From positions 1 to 34,160 of the forward strand of contig CANJXJ010000016.1 of assembly GCA_947478955.1 (NCBI GenBank): a DNA stretch of 34,160 bases. The letters run 5' to 3'. The notes beneath the pieces are model-generated. The model was given only the letters and a program-made list of their open reading frames with translations, was not told the DNA's origin and did not search any database. Within the stretch, counting starts at the first letter, position 1, and every line of letters starts with the position of its first letter. Positions 1 to 8,160 of this stretch are shown here, piece after piece. The translations under genes were made by a program, and so were the position numbers. Origin of the DNA: Alphaproteobacteria bacterium (GTDB lineage Bacteria > Pseudomonadota > Alphaproteobacteria > Paracaedibacterales > CAITNM01).

Positions 1-86
1 CCAGAACCGGTTGTGTGGCGTATAATGATTGGTAAAATATTGGCGTTGAAAAATTCTTCGCAAATGGGATAAAGACGATCTGTCAT
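1..86 (-). CDS. 5' end of an unidentified ORF, possibly a transposase (partial)
   Basis: An ATG at 86-84 opens a minus-strand frame that stays open to the window edge, giving about 28 codons beginning MTDRLYPICEEFF. The pattern of an aromatic/acidic start, a hydrophobic ILPII stretch and then a Gly-Ser region resembles my recollection of the N-terminus of IS5-type transposases, but too little is present to be sure. A small inverted repeat (CTAACT / AGTTAG, 114-119 and 126-131) lies just upstream of the start. No terminal repeat or target duplication can be judged from one edge. Confidence 0.35.
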   Translation of the reverse strand, partial: MTDRLYPICEEFFNANILPIIIRHTTGS

Positions 87-160
87 ATAGGCTAAACTCC
101 TTCTGCTTGAAGTCTAACTCTATTTAGTTAGTTTGTTAACAGTTCCTAATTTAATTAAGA

Positions 161-188
161 AAGACCGATACAATTTTGTGTCGGTTTT
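161..188. terminator. Hairpin terminator downstream of the dehydratase gene
   Basis: A near-perfect 12-bp stem (161-172 with 177-188, core ACCGATACA / TGTGTCGGT) with a 4-nt loop is flanked by a run of T on the right and A/T-rich sequence on the left. On the minus strand it starts at the stop codon of the dehydratase gene and would end its transcript. The stronger U-tract is on the plus strand, so it may work in both directions. Confidence 0.6.
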
Positions 189-190
189 TT

Positions 191-1198
191 TTATGTTAAT
201 CTTTTTTCTAAATCTGCTGACCATTGCTGCAAATACCAACTGATAGTTGTATCGAGTCCTTCATTCAACGGCGTGTTCGCATTCCATCCCAGTTCATTCC
301 TGACTTTATCATTGTCAGCATTGTAGCAACTATCTGTATTAGCTTCACCTTGCACCAACTCAATCAATGATTCAAAAGAAGCAATCCCAGGATGAGCAAT
401 TTTCTTTTCCAAAATTTGGCACATAGTTTTAATTAAAGTTAGATTTGAACGCTCTTGCTCGCCACCAATATTGTATACTTCCCCGGGAATACCATGTTGT
501 GCGATAAGACTAATAGCAGCAACTGCATCACCTACATATAACCAGTCACGCATATTTTGGCCATTCCCATATACAGCTAGTTGTTGCCCAGACAGTGCCT
601 GTTGAAGGATTGCCGGTATAAGTTTTTCACTATATTGTCTTGGCCCGTAAATATTGCCGATATGAATCGTAATGGTTGGCAGCCCATAGGTATGATAATA
701 CGCTCTTACAAAATGATCAGCACTTGCTTTACTTGCTGTATAGGGATCGTTGGGTTGGTAAGAAGCGGTTTCCTTCTCACTTCCTCCATATACTTCGCTG
801 GTTGAAATATGAATAAATCTGAATGCTTGTTGAGCATCTGGAGAAAGAGTTTTCCAATAGGCAAGAGCTTCCTCTAATAAATTAAATGTTCCTATAACAT
901 TATTAACCAGAAAATGTTCGGGTTTATGAGGAGAGTTAATTGCATGAGATTCAGCAGCAAAATGAATAACACAATCTGGAGCATTGTATACTAATGTATC
1001 AGAAATTAAAGATCGATTATTAATATTTCCATGAACAAATGTATATAAAGGATTATTTTCAATTTCCTTAAGGTTAGCAAGTTGACCTGCATAATTAAGA
1101 CAATCAACATTAACCAATGGCTCATGGTTTTCATTAATCCAATCAAGAATGAAATTTGACCCAATAAAGCCGCAACCGCCGGTAGTGAATAAGCGCAT
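191..1198 (-). CDS. rfbB: RmlB-like dTDP-glucose 4,6-dehydratase family protein (altered active site)
   Basis: Extended short-chain dehydrogenase of 335 aa. The N-terminal NAD-binding loop is GGCGFIGSNF (residues 7-16) and the catalytic YxxxK is Y153-K157. The segments SEKLIPAIL, RDWLYVGDAV and the C-terminal ELGW...WYL pattern match RmlB closely, so the expected role is NDP-glucose to NDP-4-keto-6-deoxyglucose conversion for surface sugars. The usual catalytic T-D-E-V-Y-G of RmlB reads T133-S134-E135-V-Y-G here: the Asp that helps eliminate water from C6 is Ser. AAESHVDRS is also changed to AAESHAINS. TSEVYG is more typical of UDP-glucuronate decarboxylases. The family is certain, the exact reaction is not. 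No other rhamnose gene is visible. Confidence 0.75.
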   Translation of the reverse strand: MRLFTTGGCGFIGSNFILDWINENHEPLVNVDCLNYAGQLANLKEIENNPLYTFVHGNINNRSLISDTLVYNAPDCVIHFAAESHAINSPHKPEHFLVNNVIGTFNLLEEALAYWKTLSPDAQQAFRFIHISTSEVYGGSEKETASYQPNDPYTASKASADHFVRAYYHTYGLPTITIHIGNIYGPRQYSEKLIPAILQQALSGQQLAVYGNGQNMRDWLYVGDAVAAISLIAQHGIPGEVYNIGGEQERSNLTLIKTMCQILEKKIAHPGIASFESLIELVQGEANTDSCYNADNDKVRNELGWNANTPLNEGLDTTISWYLQQWSADLEKRLT

Positions 1199-1317
1199 AA
1201 TCTGTGCACACTCTTCTTTTCATCTTTGATAGTAAAGATGGGTAGTTAAGGAACGGTTAAAATACATTGTCTATTCCTATCAGCAGCATTTCAATAAATG
1301 TGGGCTTGGAAAGGGAA

Positions 1318-2607
1318 CTACAGCCTGCTGGTTAATGAACTTGAAAGCTTCCGAAATATATTGGCTATGAATGAACGCTGTAATCTTTCAAAAACACCGT
1401 CTCCTTTGGGTAAAGAAGGTGGTGCTTCAATAGTAGATTTTGAGTTGTAATGGGTTGTTTTTATTGGGGGGCATTCTAATTTTTTTCTTTGCGATGTTTC
1501 TCTAAGGGATTCAATAACACTACTAAGCTCCGCTGATTTTTCTGCTAGCATCACATGAGTTGCTTTAAAAAAAGCGAGTATTTTTTCATCAGCCACACCC
1601 ATTATATCCAGGTTTTCCAAGGTTAACACCGGATTGAATCTGTGATACCTACCTTTACAAAATAGCCTTGTAAAATGATTTACCACACTTTCTTGACCTG
1701 TTAAAAAAAGGTCGGGCAATTCACCTAGCCAGCGAAAAGCTCCTGCTCGTTGCAAGGGAGCACTCTCACGCGAAACGCCTAGGACACCTGTACCTAAAGA
1801 TAAAGTGTGAATATGCTCTAATGGGGCCTTATAGTGCTGTTGAACCAATGTCATCCCCGCCAGTACAGGATTATTCATACATGGCCCCCCATCACCTATT
1901 AAACGGCTTTCTGAACGAGAAGCACCAAGTGGAGTAACATGTTGGGGGTTATGGTAAGTCGGGGCAGCTCCAGAAGCGAGCACTGCTGAGATTGTGCTAA
2001 AATCTTGGGCGTCTGTTGTGGAAAAGAAATGGACGCCATACGAATGCAAATTTTGGGCAACCAGAACGGTTGGCAACAATCGATTTTTAAATGTATTTTC
2101 ACCAAATAATGTCTCTAACGTGTTTTTATAGGTTCTAGTTTTGCAGCGAGGAGAAAGAATTCCCCTAAATGATTGCCATTTGGGTTTTAAAAATTCCTCT
2201 TTATTTTCAATAAGCAGCATTAATATTTGTTTAGCGGAATACTTAGGGCGTAGTGGATTAGCCGGGTCGGGTAATGTTAAAAGTGCTGCAACAAGACCTC
2301 CTGCTGATGTTCCCGCGATCGCATCAAATAAATCAATTACCGATGTGCCGGTGCGCTCTTCAATTAAAACAAGGGTGATAAGTTGCATAAGAACGCGTAC
2401 ACCGCCTCCGTCAAGAGAGAGTAACCAATAGTTATGTTTGGGACAATCAGTGGGCGGGGATGGAACAGTCTGGTGTAAGGTTTTTTTTTCTTCTGAAAGC
2501 AGGTCAGCTAGAGGATCAAATTTAGCTGCTGCGCTTGTTGGAGTGGTTAAAAAAATGAGTGCAAGCCAACAGGTTCCTATTTTGCCAATAAAATCCAATA
2601 CCTGCAT
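1318..2607 (-). CDS. Secreted patatin-like phospholipase
   Basis: 429 aa. The N-terminus has a hydrophobic segment (about residues 8-21) followed by TSAAAK, consistent with a signal peptide. The patatin core is complete: oxyanion loop DGGGVR (66-71), nucleophile elbow G99-T-S101-A-G103, ASGAAPTY (211-218), and the catalytic aspartate in DGG (D239). The Ser-Asp dyad implies phospholipase A2 or acyl-hydrolase activity on membrane lipids. Exported patatins are common in intracellular Rickettsiales and Legionella, where several act on host membranes; that role is inference here. The C-terminal 80 residues after the patatin domain are basic and without a recognised domain. It stands alone, with about 100 bp of AT-rich spacer on each side. 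Confidence 0.85.
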   Translation of the reverse strand: MQVLDFIGKIGTCWLALIFLTTPTSAAAKFDPLADLLSEEKKTLHQTVPSPPTDCPKHNYWLLSLDGGGVRVLMQLITLVLIEERTGTSVIDLFDAIAGTSAGGLVAALLTLPDPANPLRPKYSAKQILMLLIENKEEFLKPKWQSFRGILSPRCKTRTYKNTLETLFGENTFKNRLLPTVLVAQNLHSYGVHFFSTTDAQDFSTISAVLASGAAPTYHNPQHVTPLGASRSESRLIGDGGPCMNNPVLAGMTLVQQHYKAPLEHIHTLSLGTGVLGVSRESAPLQRAGAFRWLGELPDLFLTGQESVVNHFTRLFCKGRYHRFNPVLTLENLDIMGVADEKILAFFKATHVMLAEKSAELSSVIESLRETSQRKKLECPPIKTTHYNSKSTIEAPPSLPKGDGVFERLQRSFIANIFRKLSSSLTSRL

Positions 2608-2709
2608 TTGTGAGTCCTTTATGTATTTTTAAACTCAATGCTCTACATCTTAATTCAAAATATCATTAAAAAATGTATTTTTTATTAATTTTAGGATTTA
2701 TTAGAAGGA

Positions 2710-4656
2710 TTATTTGTTTGTTTTATTTTTAATAATGGATGATTTTGATTTGTAGTTCTTTTCTGTTGAATTTCCGGGAGATTTATCGGATTTTGGTTGA
2801 GGTTTTTTAGCGGACAATTTTTCCTTTTTGTTTTTAACCAAAGAGAATCCAATGGAACAAATAATTGGGTCAGCATTAGTTACCATGACTTTTACTCGAT
2901 TACCTATTTGGTAGATTTTGCGAGTATGACGCCCCACATAGCTATGCTGTGTTTCGTTGAGAATGAAATAATCACCATCGAGGTCTTGCTTGGGAATAAA
3001 ACCTTGGGCACCTATATTATCAAGTTCAATAAAGATACCAGGGATTCCTACCCCTACGATGGTACCATCAAAAATATCACCTAAACGATCTTTCATGTAG
3101 TGAGCCATGAATCGATCTTGCACTTCCCGTTCAGCTTCCATAGCGGTACGCTCGGTTTTTGAAATATGTTCGCTGACCTCAGTCAAGTCTAAATCAACAG
3201 GTTGATGCTTAGTGCCGTCCAGTTCAAGGGCCGAAACTAATGATCGGTGAACAACCAAATCTGCATAACGACGAATGGGCGATGTGAAATGACAATAAGC
3301 GCTTAAGTTAAGACCAAAGTGCCCCATGTTATGAGGGCTATACCTAGCTTGAGCCTGAGACCGTAAAACAAGTTCATTAAAAAGCCTAAAGTAGGGTAAG
3401 TTTTTAGCAAGATGTAATAGGTCATTAATACTGCCAATAAGGTTTGTCCCACTGAATTTGCGAACAGGCAACTTTAGACTTTTAGCGAGGGTATACAGAC
3501 TTTGCAGGCGCGTTTTATCAGGCCTTTCATGGATACGGTAAATCGTGGGCCAGTCTTTGGCTTGAAGGGTTTTAGCCGCAGCTACGTTTGCTGCAATCAT
3601 CAATTCTTCAATAAGTTGATGGCTTTCAAGTCGGCTTCTAGCTTTGACTGCTTGAATGCTACCATCATCACCAAGTTCAAAAGTATTTTCAATTTTTTCA
3701 ACTTGAATAGTCCCCCTAAGGTCCCGAGCTTTTTTCAAAGTTTTATAGCAGCCGTAAAGGGGATTAATGACGTCAGTTAGTAATGGTTCTGTGGTTGTAT
3801 CCGTCTTGCCATTAAGAGACAGTTCTACCTGTTCATAGGTTAGTCTAGCACGAGAACGCATCAACGCACGTTTGAAACGGTATGATTTAATTTTACCATT
3901 CTTATCAATAACCATATCAACGGCTAGGCAAGCTCGGTCTTGATTGGGACGTAGAGAACACAAGTTATTGCTTAATTGTTCAGGCAACATAGGCACAACA
4001 CGGTCCACAAAGTACACCGAATTCCCTCGTAGATGCGCTTCTTTATCAAGGGCGTCGCCACTTTGTACATAATGGCTAACATCCGCGATGGCAACGATTG
4101 CACGCCATCCTCCTTGATTTCGGGGATCAGGATCAGATTCCGCAAAAACGGCGTCATCAAAATCTTTAGCGTCTGCTCCATCAATAGTGACAAGAGGAAG
4201 GTTACGTAAATCTGTTCGCTTGCCAAGTTCAGGTACAGTACCTTTATCTGCCAAATGTTGAGCATCTTCACTAAAAACATGGGGCAGGTGATAAGCATAT
4301 ACTCCCATTTGAGCATACGTTTTGGCATTGTGGATTGAACCGAGATTACGAATAAATTGAAATTCGCCTTCTTTGCTTATGGAATAGACAATGACTTCAT
4401 CTTCATTAAAAGACTTTGCCTGTAGGGAATTAATGTAGATTCCAGAAAAGGGGTCTTTTCGGTGGCAGGGGCCGAGAAAACCACCTTGGCGCTTAGCGCT
4501 AAAAAGGCCTACACGCTGCTTAGGTTCTTTCTCTGACCGTAATGTGCCGCCGTATTCCTTCTTTTTAGGGATATGGCGACGCTTGTGATCATGGCTGTGG
4601 TCATGACTATGGGTGTGATCATGTCTATGGCGGTTATCTTTGCCGTTTTTATCCAT
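2710..4656 (-). CDS. rnr: Ribonuclease R, N-terminally shortened with a His-rich leader
   Basis: 648 aa, a 3'-5' exoribonuclease of the RNB family. The catalytic aspartates are in IDGADAKDFDDA (D159, D165, D167, D168). HFTSPIRRYADLVVHR marks the end of the RNB domain, followed by an S1 domain (GTIVGVGIPGIFIELDN) and the lysine-rich tail usual for RNase R. The protein is over 100 aa shorter than typical RNase R. RNB starts near residue 150 rather than about 260, so the N-terminal winged helix and probably the first cold-shock domain are missing. In their place residues 9-28 are almost all His, Asp, Arg and Lys (HRHDHTHSHDHSHDH). The ATG overlaps the stop of the upstream OMP gene as TAATG, so translation is probably coupled. 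The domain loss cannot be an ORF-calling error, because the upstream DNA is an intact gene in another frame. Confidence 0.9.
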   Translation of the reverse strand: MDKNGKDNRHRHDHTHSHDHSHDHKRRHIPKKKEYGGTLRSEKEPKQRVGLFSAKRQGGFLGPCHRKDPFSGIYINSLQAKSFNEDEVIVYSISKEGEFQFIRNLGSIHNAKTYAQMGVYAYHLPHVFSEDAQHLADKGTVPELGKRTDLRNLPLVTIDGADAKDFDDAVFAESDPDPRNQGGWRAIVAIADVSHYVQSGDALDKEAHLRGNSVYFVDRVVPMLPEQLSNNLCSLRPNQDRACLAVDMVIDKNGKIKSYRFKRALMRSRARLTYEQVELSLNGKTDTTTEPLLTDVINPLYGCYKTLKKARDLRGTIQVEKIENTFELGDDGSIQAVKARSRLESHQLIEELMIAANVAAAKTLQAKDWPTIYRIHERPDKTRLQSLYTLAKSLKLPVRKFSGTNLIGSINDLLHLAKNLPYFRLFNELVLRSQAQARYSPHNMGHFGLNLSAYCHFTSPIRRYADLVVHRSLVSALELDGTKHQPVDLDLTEVSEHISKTERTAMEAEREVQDRFMAHYMKDRLGDIFDGTIVGVGIPGIFIELDNIGAQGFIPKQDLDGDYFILNETQHSYVGRHTRKIYQIGNRVKVMVTNADPIICSIGFSLVKNKKEKLSAKKPQPKSDKSPGNSTEKNYKSKSSIIKNKTNK

Positions 4657-5342
4657 TAGAATAAAATGCTTAGTTTCAAGCTGACAGCATGAACGGTGGG
4701 GTGGTATACAAACTTGCGTTTCTGGCCCCCTTGTGGAGAATCGTTATTGCGTGGGGTGATTTCCTTAGGCGCATGATACAGATATTCACCGCCAACCATA
4801 AATTTATTAGTAAGCAGGAAATTAATACCGCCACCGCCACTTAAGCCGCTCATGGTTTTTTTGTATGTCTTGCTACTGGGGTTTTCATTGTTGTTGAGAT
4901 TTGTGTATTTTAGTTGGTTGGTGGTCCAAGCGTAACCCGCTTTTGCATAAAACATAAGTTTGGGTGTCATCATCATGCCTGCAATTCCATATACACCTAA
5001 AGTGTATGGATTCGTGATACTAACTCTTCCTTCTGTACCGCTACCTTCAGCTTGTAAATTGTAATTGGCTTTTGATTGGTTCCTGGAAACGCTTACTTCA
5101 CCGCCAACAACAACTTTTGTTTTTTCAATTTGATTGAGCACACCAAGGCTAATCCCAAAACTGGGTGCGGTGTTTACTTTTGTTTCTTTGCCTTCCTTAC
5201 CGCCTGGGTTGGTATAGTCATGGTTTTGAAAGGTAAACCGTCCGCCTAAATTAAGGGAGGCAAATAAACCCCGAACAGGATCAGCAGCTAAGGGAGGCGC
5301 AAAAACGCAGATTGTAAGGATGATTTTATTAAAATTTCTCAT
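4656..5342 (-). CDS. Outer-membrane beta-barrel protein (OmpA/OMP25-like porin)
   Basis: 228 aa with a signal peptide (MRNFNKIILTICVFAPPLAA, likely cleaved near residue 20). Alternating hydrophobic/polar strands follow, with Gly- and aromatic-rich turns (YGIAGMMMTPKLMFYAKAGYAW, split here as a repeat of strand-turn units), ending in a terminal Phe after SLKLSI, as in barrel proteins assembled by BAM. It fits the 8-stranded opacity/OMP25 type seen in many alphaproteobacteria. Its stop overlaps the RNase R start (TAATG), an odd pairing of an envelope gene with an RNA-decay gene. The gene is divergent from znuA, with two inverted repeats in the shared upstream region. Confidence 0.75.
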   Translation of the reverse strand: MRNFNKIILTICVFAPPLAADPVRGLFASLNLGGRFTFQNHDYTNPGGKEGKETKVNTAPSFGISLGVLNQIEKTKVVVGGEVSVSRNQSKANYNLQAEGSGTEGRVSITNPYTLGVYGIAGMMMTPKLMFYAKAGYAWTTNQLKYTNLNNNENPSSKTYKKTMSGLSGGGGINFLLTNKFMVGGEYLYHAPKEITPRNNDSPQGGQKRKFVYHPTVHAVSLKLSILF

Positions 5343-5383
5343 ATTTTAAATTCATTTTAGATTTTTTTTATAATAGGCGCAGG

Positions 5384-5451
5384 GTCTTGACAGGGTCAAG
5401 ACGCAGCGCGCGATAAGCTGGGATAAAATCCTAATTTTTTCAAGGATTTTA
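5384..5451. promoter_or_regulatory. Two inverted repeats between divergent OMP and znuA genes
   Basis: The first is GTCTTGAC / GTCAAGAC (5384-5391 and 5395-5402, loop of 3). The second is TAAAATCCT / AGGATTTTA (5424-5432 and 5443-5451, loop of 10). Both are perfect. They lie in a divergent promoter region, where a terminator is not expected, so an operator or leader structure is more likely. Neither matches the Zur-box consensus I know. Confidence 0.45.
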
Positions 5452-5554
5452 CCTGATATTAATACTTTGTCTTCAAAGATATTAAGCGAAACAGTTGATC
5501 AAACCGCTCAATGTGCTAAGGTTTGCTGAGAAAATTATAGGCAAAAATTTATCT

Positions 5555-6571
5555 ATGAAAGTAAAAGAGCTTGTGTCTGCTTCCCTAAAATTAAATGGGA
5601 TTATTCTCTTGATTGCTCCAGTACTGATCGGGGTTTTTTTATATTTAGCTTGGCCTTTGAAAGCACAAAAAAACAATGAAATTGTTGTTTCCATAAAGCC
5701 TTTACACAGCTTGGTGTGCGCTCTCACTAAAGGAGTTACAAAGCCTGTTTTATTGCTAGATGGATACTTTTCTCCCCATCATGTTCAATTAATACCGTCG
5801 CAAGTGCAGGCCATGCAAAAGGCAAAAACCCTGATTTGGGTTGGTCCTTCTTATGAGCAGCCGCTGTATAAACACGTGAAGACTTTAGGTAGTGTTTTGA
5901 CAGTACAAAATAGTTCATCAATTCACTTAAAACAATTGCGAAGTGGAGCTTTTTGGGATGCTTGCTGTGGCCACCAGCATGGTCATGAAGACCATGGTCA
6001 CCATCACACTGTAAACAATACACAACATGAGAGTGGCAATATAGATGGACATATTTGGCTGGACCCCTTAATGATGATGCAAGTCGTTGATGTGGTCTTG
6101 CAGCATTTAAAATCCTTATATCCAGCTCATCAAGAAGCACTTGAACAAAATGCGAAAGCCTATAAAAAGCGTTTGGAAAAATTGCATCAGAATTTATTAA
6201 CGCAAATGAAACCTTATATGGGCCAAACTTATATTATTCAACATGATGGTAACCAATATTTTGATAGCGCTTATGGGGTTCAAACGATCGCCACCATCTC
6301 AATTGACCCTGGCGTACCGCCAAGTGCTGGACATATATTAAAAATTCGCCAAGCGATTGGTCGCGGTGAAATTCACCCCAAGTGCTTGTATGCCGAACGA
6401 CAAATGGATGGGATGCTGGCTAGAAGCTATGCCAATACATTAAGACTTTCTTGTTCGGTATTAGATTATTTGGGCGCTGATATTCTTGCAGGGGAAGATG
6501 CTTACGAAACATTGATGCAAGAATATGTTGACGGATTTATTGTGGGAATGGCCGGGTCGCCTGGTCTCTGA
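5555..6571 (+). CDS. znuA: Zinc ABC transporter substrate-binding protein ZnuA
   Basis: 338 aa from the ATG at 5555; an in-frame TTG at 5495 would add 20 residues but puts extra sequence before the signal segment. An N-terminal hydrophobic stretch (about residues 15-32) exports or anchors the protein in the periplasm. The cluster A-I metal-binding fold is clear: ligand histidines in SPHHV (H75), DGHIWLDP (H166) and QHDGNQYFD (H230), all present. The His-rich loop CCGHQHGHEDHGHHH lies at about 137-151, as in ZnuA. It captures periplasmic zinc for ZnuB/ZnuC, neither of which is in the window. It sits divergent from the OMP-rnr pair, whose RNase R also has a His-rich segment. Confidence 0.9.
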   Translation: MKVKELVSASLKLNGIILLIAPVLIGVFLYLAWPLKAQKNNEIVVSIKPLHSLVCALTKGVTKPVLLLDGYFSPHHVQLIPSQVQAMQKAKTLIWVGPSYEQPLYKHVKTLGSVLTVQNSSSIHLKQLRSGAFWDACCGHQHGHEDHGHHHTVNNTQHESGNIDGHIWLDPLMMMQVVDVVLQHLKSLYPAHQEALEQNAKAYKKRLEKLHQNLLTQMKPYMGQTYIIQHDGNQYFDSAYGVQTIATISIDPGVPPSAGHILKIRQAIGRGEIHPKCLYAERQMDGMLARSYANTLRLSCSVLDYLGADILAGEDAYETLMQEYVDGFIVGMAGSPGL

Positions 6572-6623
6572 TTTTATTGCCACACAGCTAATTCTGACAA
6601 AAATAAGGAGTGCATCAATGAAA

Positions 6624-6700
6624 TGGTGGGCCCGACAGGACTCGAACCTGTGACATCCCCGTTATGAGCGGGGGGTTCTAACCAACTGAACTACAGGCCC
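6624..6700 (-). tRNA. tRNA with CAT anticodon, probably tRNA-Ile2 (lysidine-type)
   Basis: A complete 77-nt cloverleaf with encoded CCA: acceptor GGGCCTG/CGGGCCC, D stem GTTC/GAAC, anticodon stem CCCCG/CGGGG with loop CTCATAA, T stem ACAGG/CCTGT, discriminator A. The paired G1-C72 excludes initiator tRNA. C4-G69 and C5-G68 are the acceptor pairs known to help TilS select tRNA-Ile2 over elongator tRNA-Met, so isoleucine (AUA reading after lysidine modification) is the better call. Elongator Met remains possible. The anticodon-stem run of C is unusually GC-rich for this genome. Confidence 0.85.
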
Positions 6701-6765
6701 AACCCTTGAAATATGCCTCAAATTAGCGAATGGGTCAATATTTGCTATTGTTTTTTTTGCAGCGC

Positions 6766-8160
6766 TTATGATTTTGTTATTCCCTTAACCCTTTTAATTG
6801 ATTCCTCTTTGCCTAAAATGGACATTACTTCAAACAGGCTTGGGGAAACTGACCGTCCGGTTATGGCAACCCGCAAAGGTGCTGCTAGTTGCCCCAATTT
6901 CACGTTAAATTGGTCTGCGGCAGCCCTAAGAGTTGCTTCCAACGCATCATGGGTATACTCGCAAGCTGCTAGTTTTGGTAAAAGCTTCTTCAAATGCTCC
7001 ACGTTTTCTGGGGTTAACATTGCTAATGCTTTTTCATCGTGGGGTAGGGGTTGAATATAAATGATTGCACTCTCGCTAAGTTCAACAAGAGTTTTCGCAC
7101 GATCTTTTAACCCCCCCATCCCTTGGAAAATTTTACTTTCATCACAGGGCATTAGGGTACGGCCAATTTGGTTTTCAACTTGGGGCTTAATTAAGCCTAA
7201 TAACCGCTGATCATCAGCTAATCTAATATAATGACCATTTAGATTTTGAAGTTTGATCATGTCGAAACGAGCAGGGGAGCGACCTATCCCTTCCAAAGAA
7301 AACCATTCAATGGCTTGCGATTCGTTAATCATCTCATCGTCCCCGTGGGCCCAGCCCAGCCGGAGTAAATAGTTTTTCATGGCTTCTGGTAAAAATCCTA
7401 AATCGCGATAGACATCCGCGCTAGTGGCCCCATGGCGTTTTGATAGTTTTGCCCCGTCGCTTCCGTGAATAAGAGGTATATGCGCAAATGTTGGTACGTT
7501 CCATTCCATGGCGGTATAAATATGGTGCTGGCGAAAAGCATTGGTTAAGTGGTCATCACCGCGAATAATATGGGTTATCCCCATATCATGGTCATCAACT
7601 ACCACTGAAAGCATATAAGTAGGCGTTCCATCAGCACGCAATAATACCATATCATCAAGTTGAATGTTTTGGACGGTGACAGGCCCTTGCACTTGATCAT
7701 TAATAGTAAGCGCCCCTTCTTGGGGGGATTTAAAGCGAATAACAGGTTTAATACCCGCGGGTGCGGTTGATGGGTCACGATCACGCCACATACCATTATA
7801 TTTAGGGGGTAATTTATTTTGTGCTGCTTCTTCGCGCATGGTTTGCAATTCTTCAGGAGAACAATAGCAATAGTACGCCTTGCCGTTTTTTAGGAGTGCG
7901 TTTGCCACCTCTGCATGACGCGAAGCTTGTTCAAATTGAAAAAGTGGCTCTGCATCAGCCTTAATCCCAAGCCAATCAAGGCTTGAAAAAATGGCTGCGA
8001 CCGCTTCAGGGGTCGATCGTTCTCGATCTGTATCTTCTATGCGAAGTAAATATTTCCCGCCACAGTGCTTGGCAAATAAATAATTAAACAAGGCAGTACG
8101 AGCGCTTCCAATATGTAAATATCCAGTAGGTGAGGGCGCAAAACGAACACGAACAGTCAT
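6766..8160 (-). CDS. gltX: Glutamyl-tRNA synthetase
   Basis: 464 aa class I synthetase that charges tRNA-Glu. The HIGH motif is H16-I-G-S19 after FAPSPTGYL, and the KMSKS equivalent is K238-L-S-K241-R followed by HGATS. RIEDTDRER (40-48) is also characteristic. Length is normal. Alphaproteobacteria lacking GlnRS use such enzymes to mischarge tRNA-Gln for the GatCAB route; whether this copy does so cannot be read here. The start ATG overlaps the tatA stop (TAATG), so the two are probably co-translated. Confidence 0.95.
   Translation of the reverse strand: MTVRVRFAPSPTGYLHIGSARTALFNYLFAKHCGGKYLLRIEDTDRERSTPEAVAAIFSSLDWLGIKADAEPLFQFEQASRHAEVANALLKNGKAYYCYCSPEELQTMREEAAQNKLPPKYNGMWRDRDPSTAPAGIKPVIRFKSPQEGALTINDQVQGPVTVQNIQLDDMVLLRADGTPTYMLSVVVDDHDMGITHIIRGDDHLTNAFRQHHIYTAMEWNVPTFAHIPLIHGSDGAKLSKRHGATSADVYRDLGFLPEAMKNYLLRLGWAHGDDEMINESQAIEWFSLEGIGRSPARFDMIKLQNLNGHYIRLADDQRLLGLIKPQVENQIGRTLMPCDESKIFQGMGGLKDRAKTLVELSESAIIYIQPLPHDEKALAMLTPENVEHLKKLLPKLAACEYTHDALEATLRAAADQFNVKLGQLAAPLRVAITGRSVSPSLFEVMSILGKEESIKRVKGITKS

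Noticed and set aside
1221-1240. 7-bp hairpin CATCTTT/AAAGATG between the patatin and dehydratase genes
   Set aside because: No U-tract on the minus strand where a terminator would be needed.
5495-5554. TTG-initiated 20-residue extension of ZnuA
   Set aside because: It would place a charged segment before the export signal; the ATG at 5555 gives a normal signal-bearing protein.
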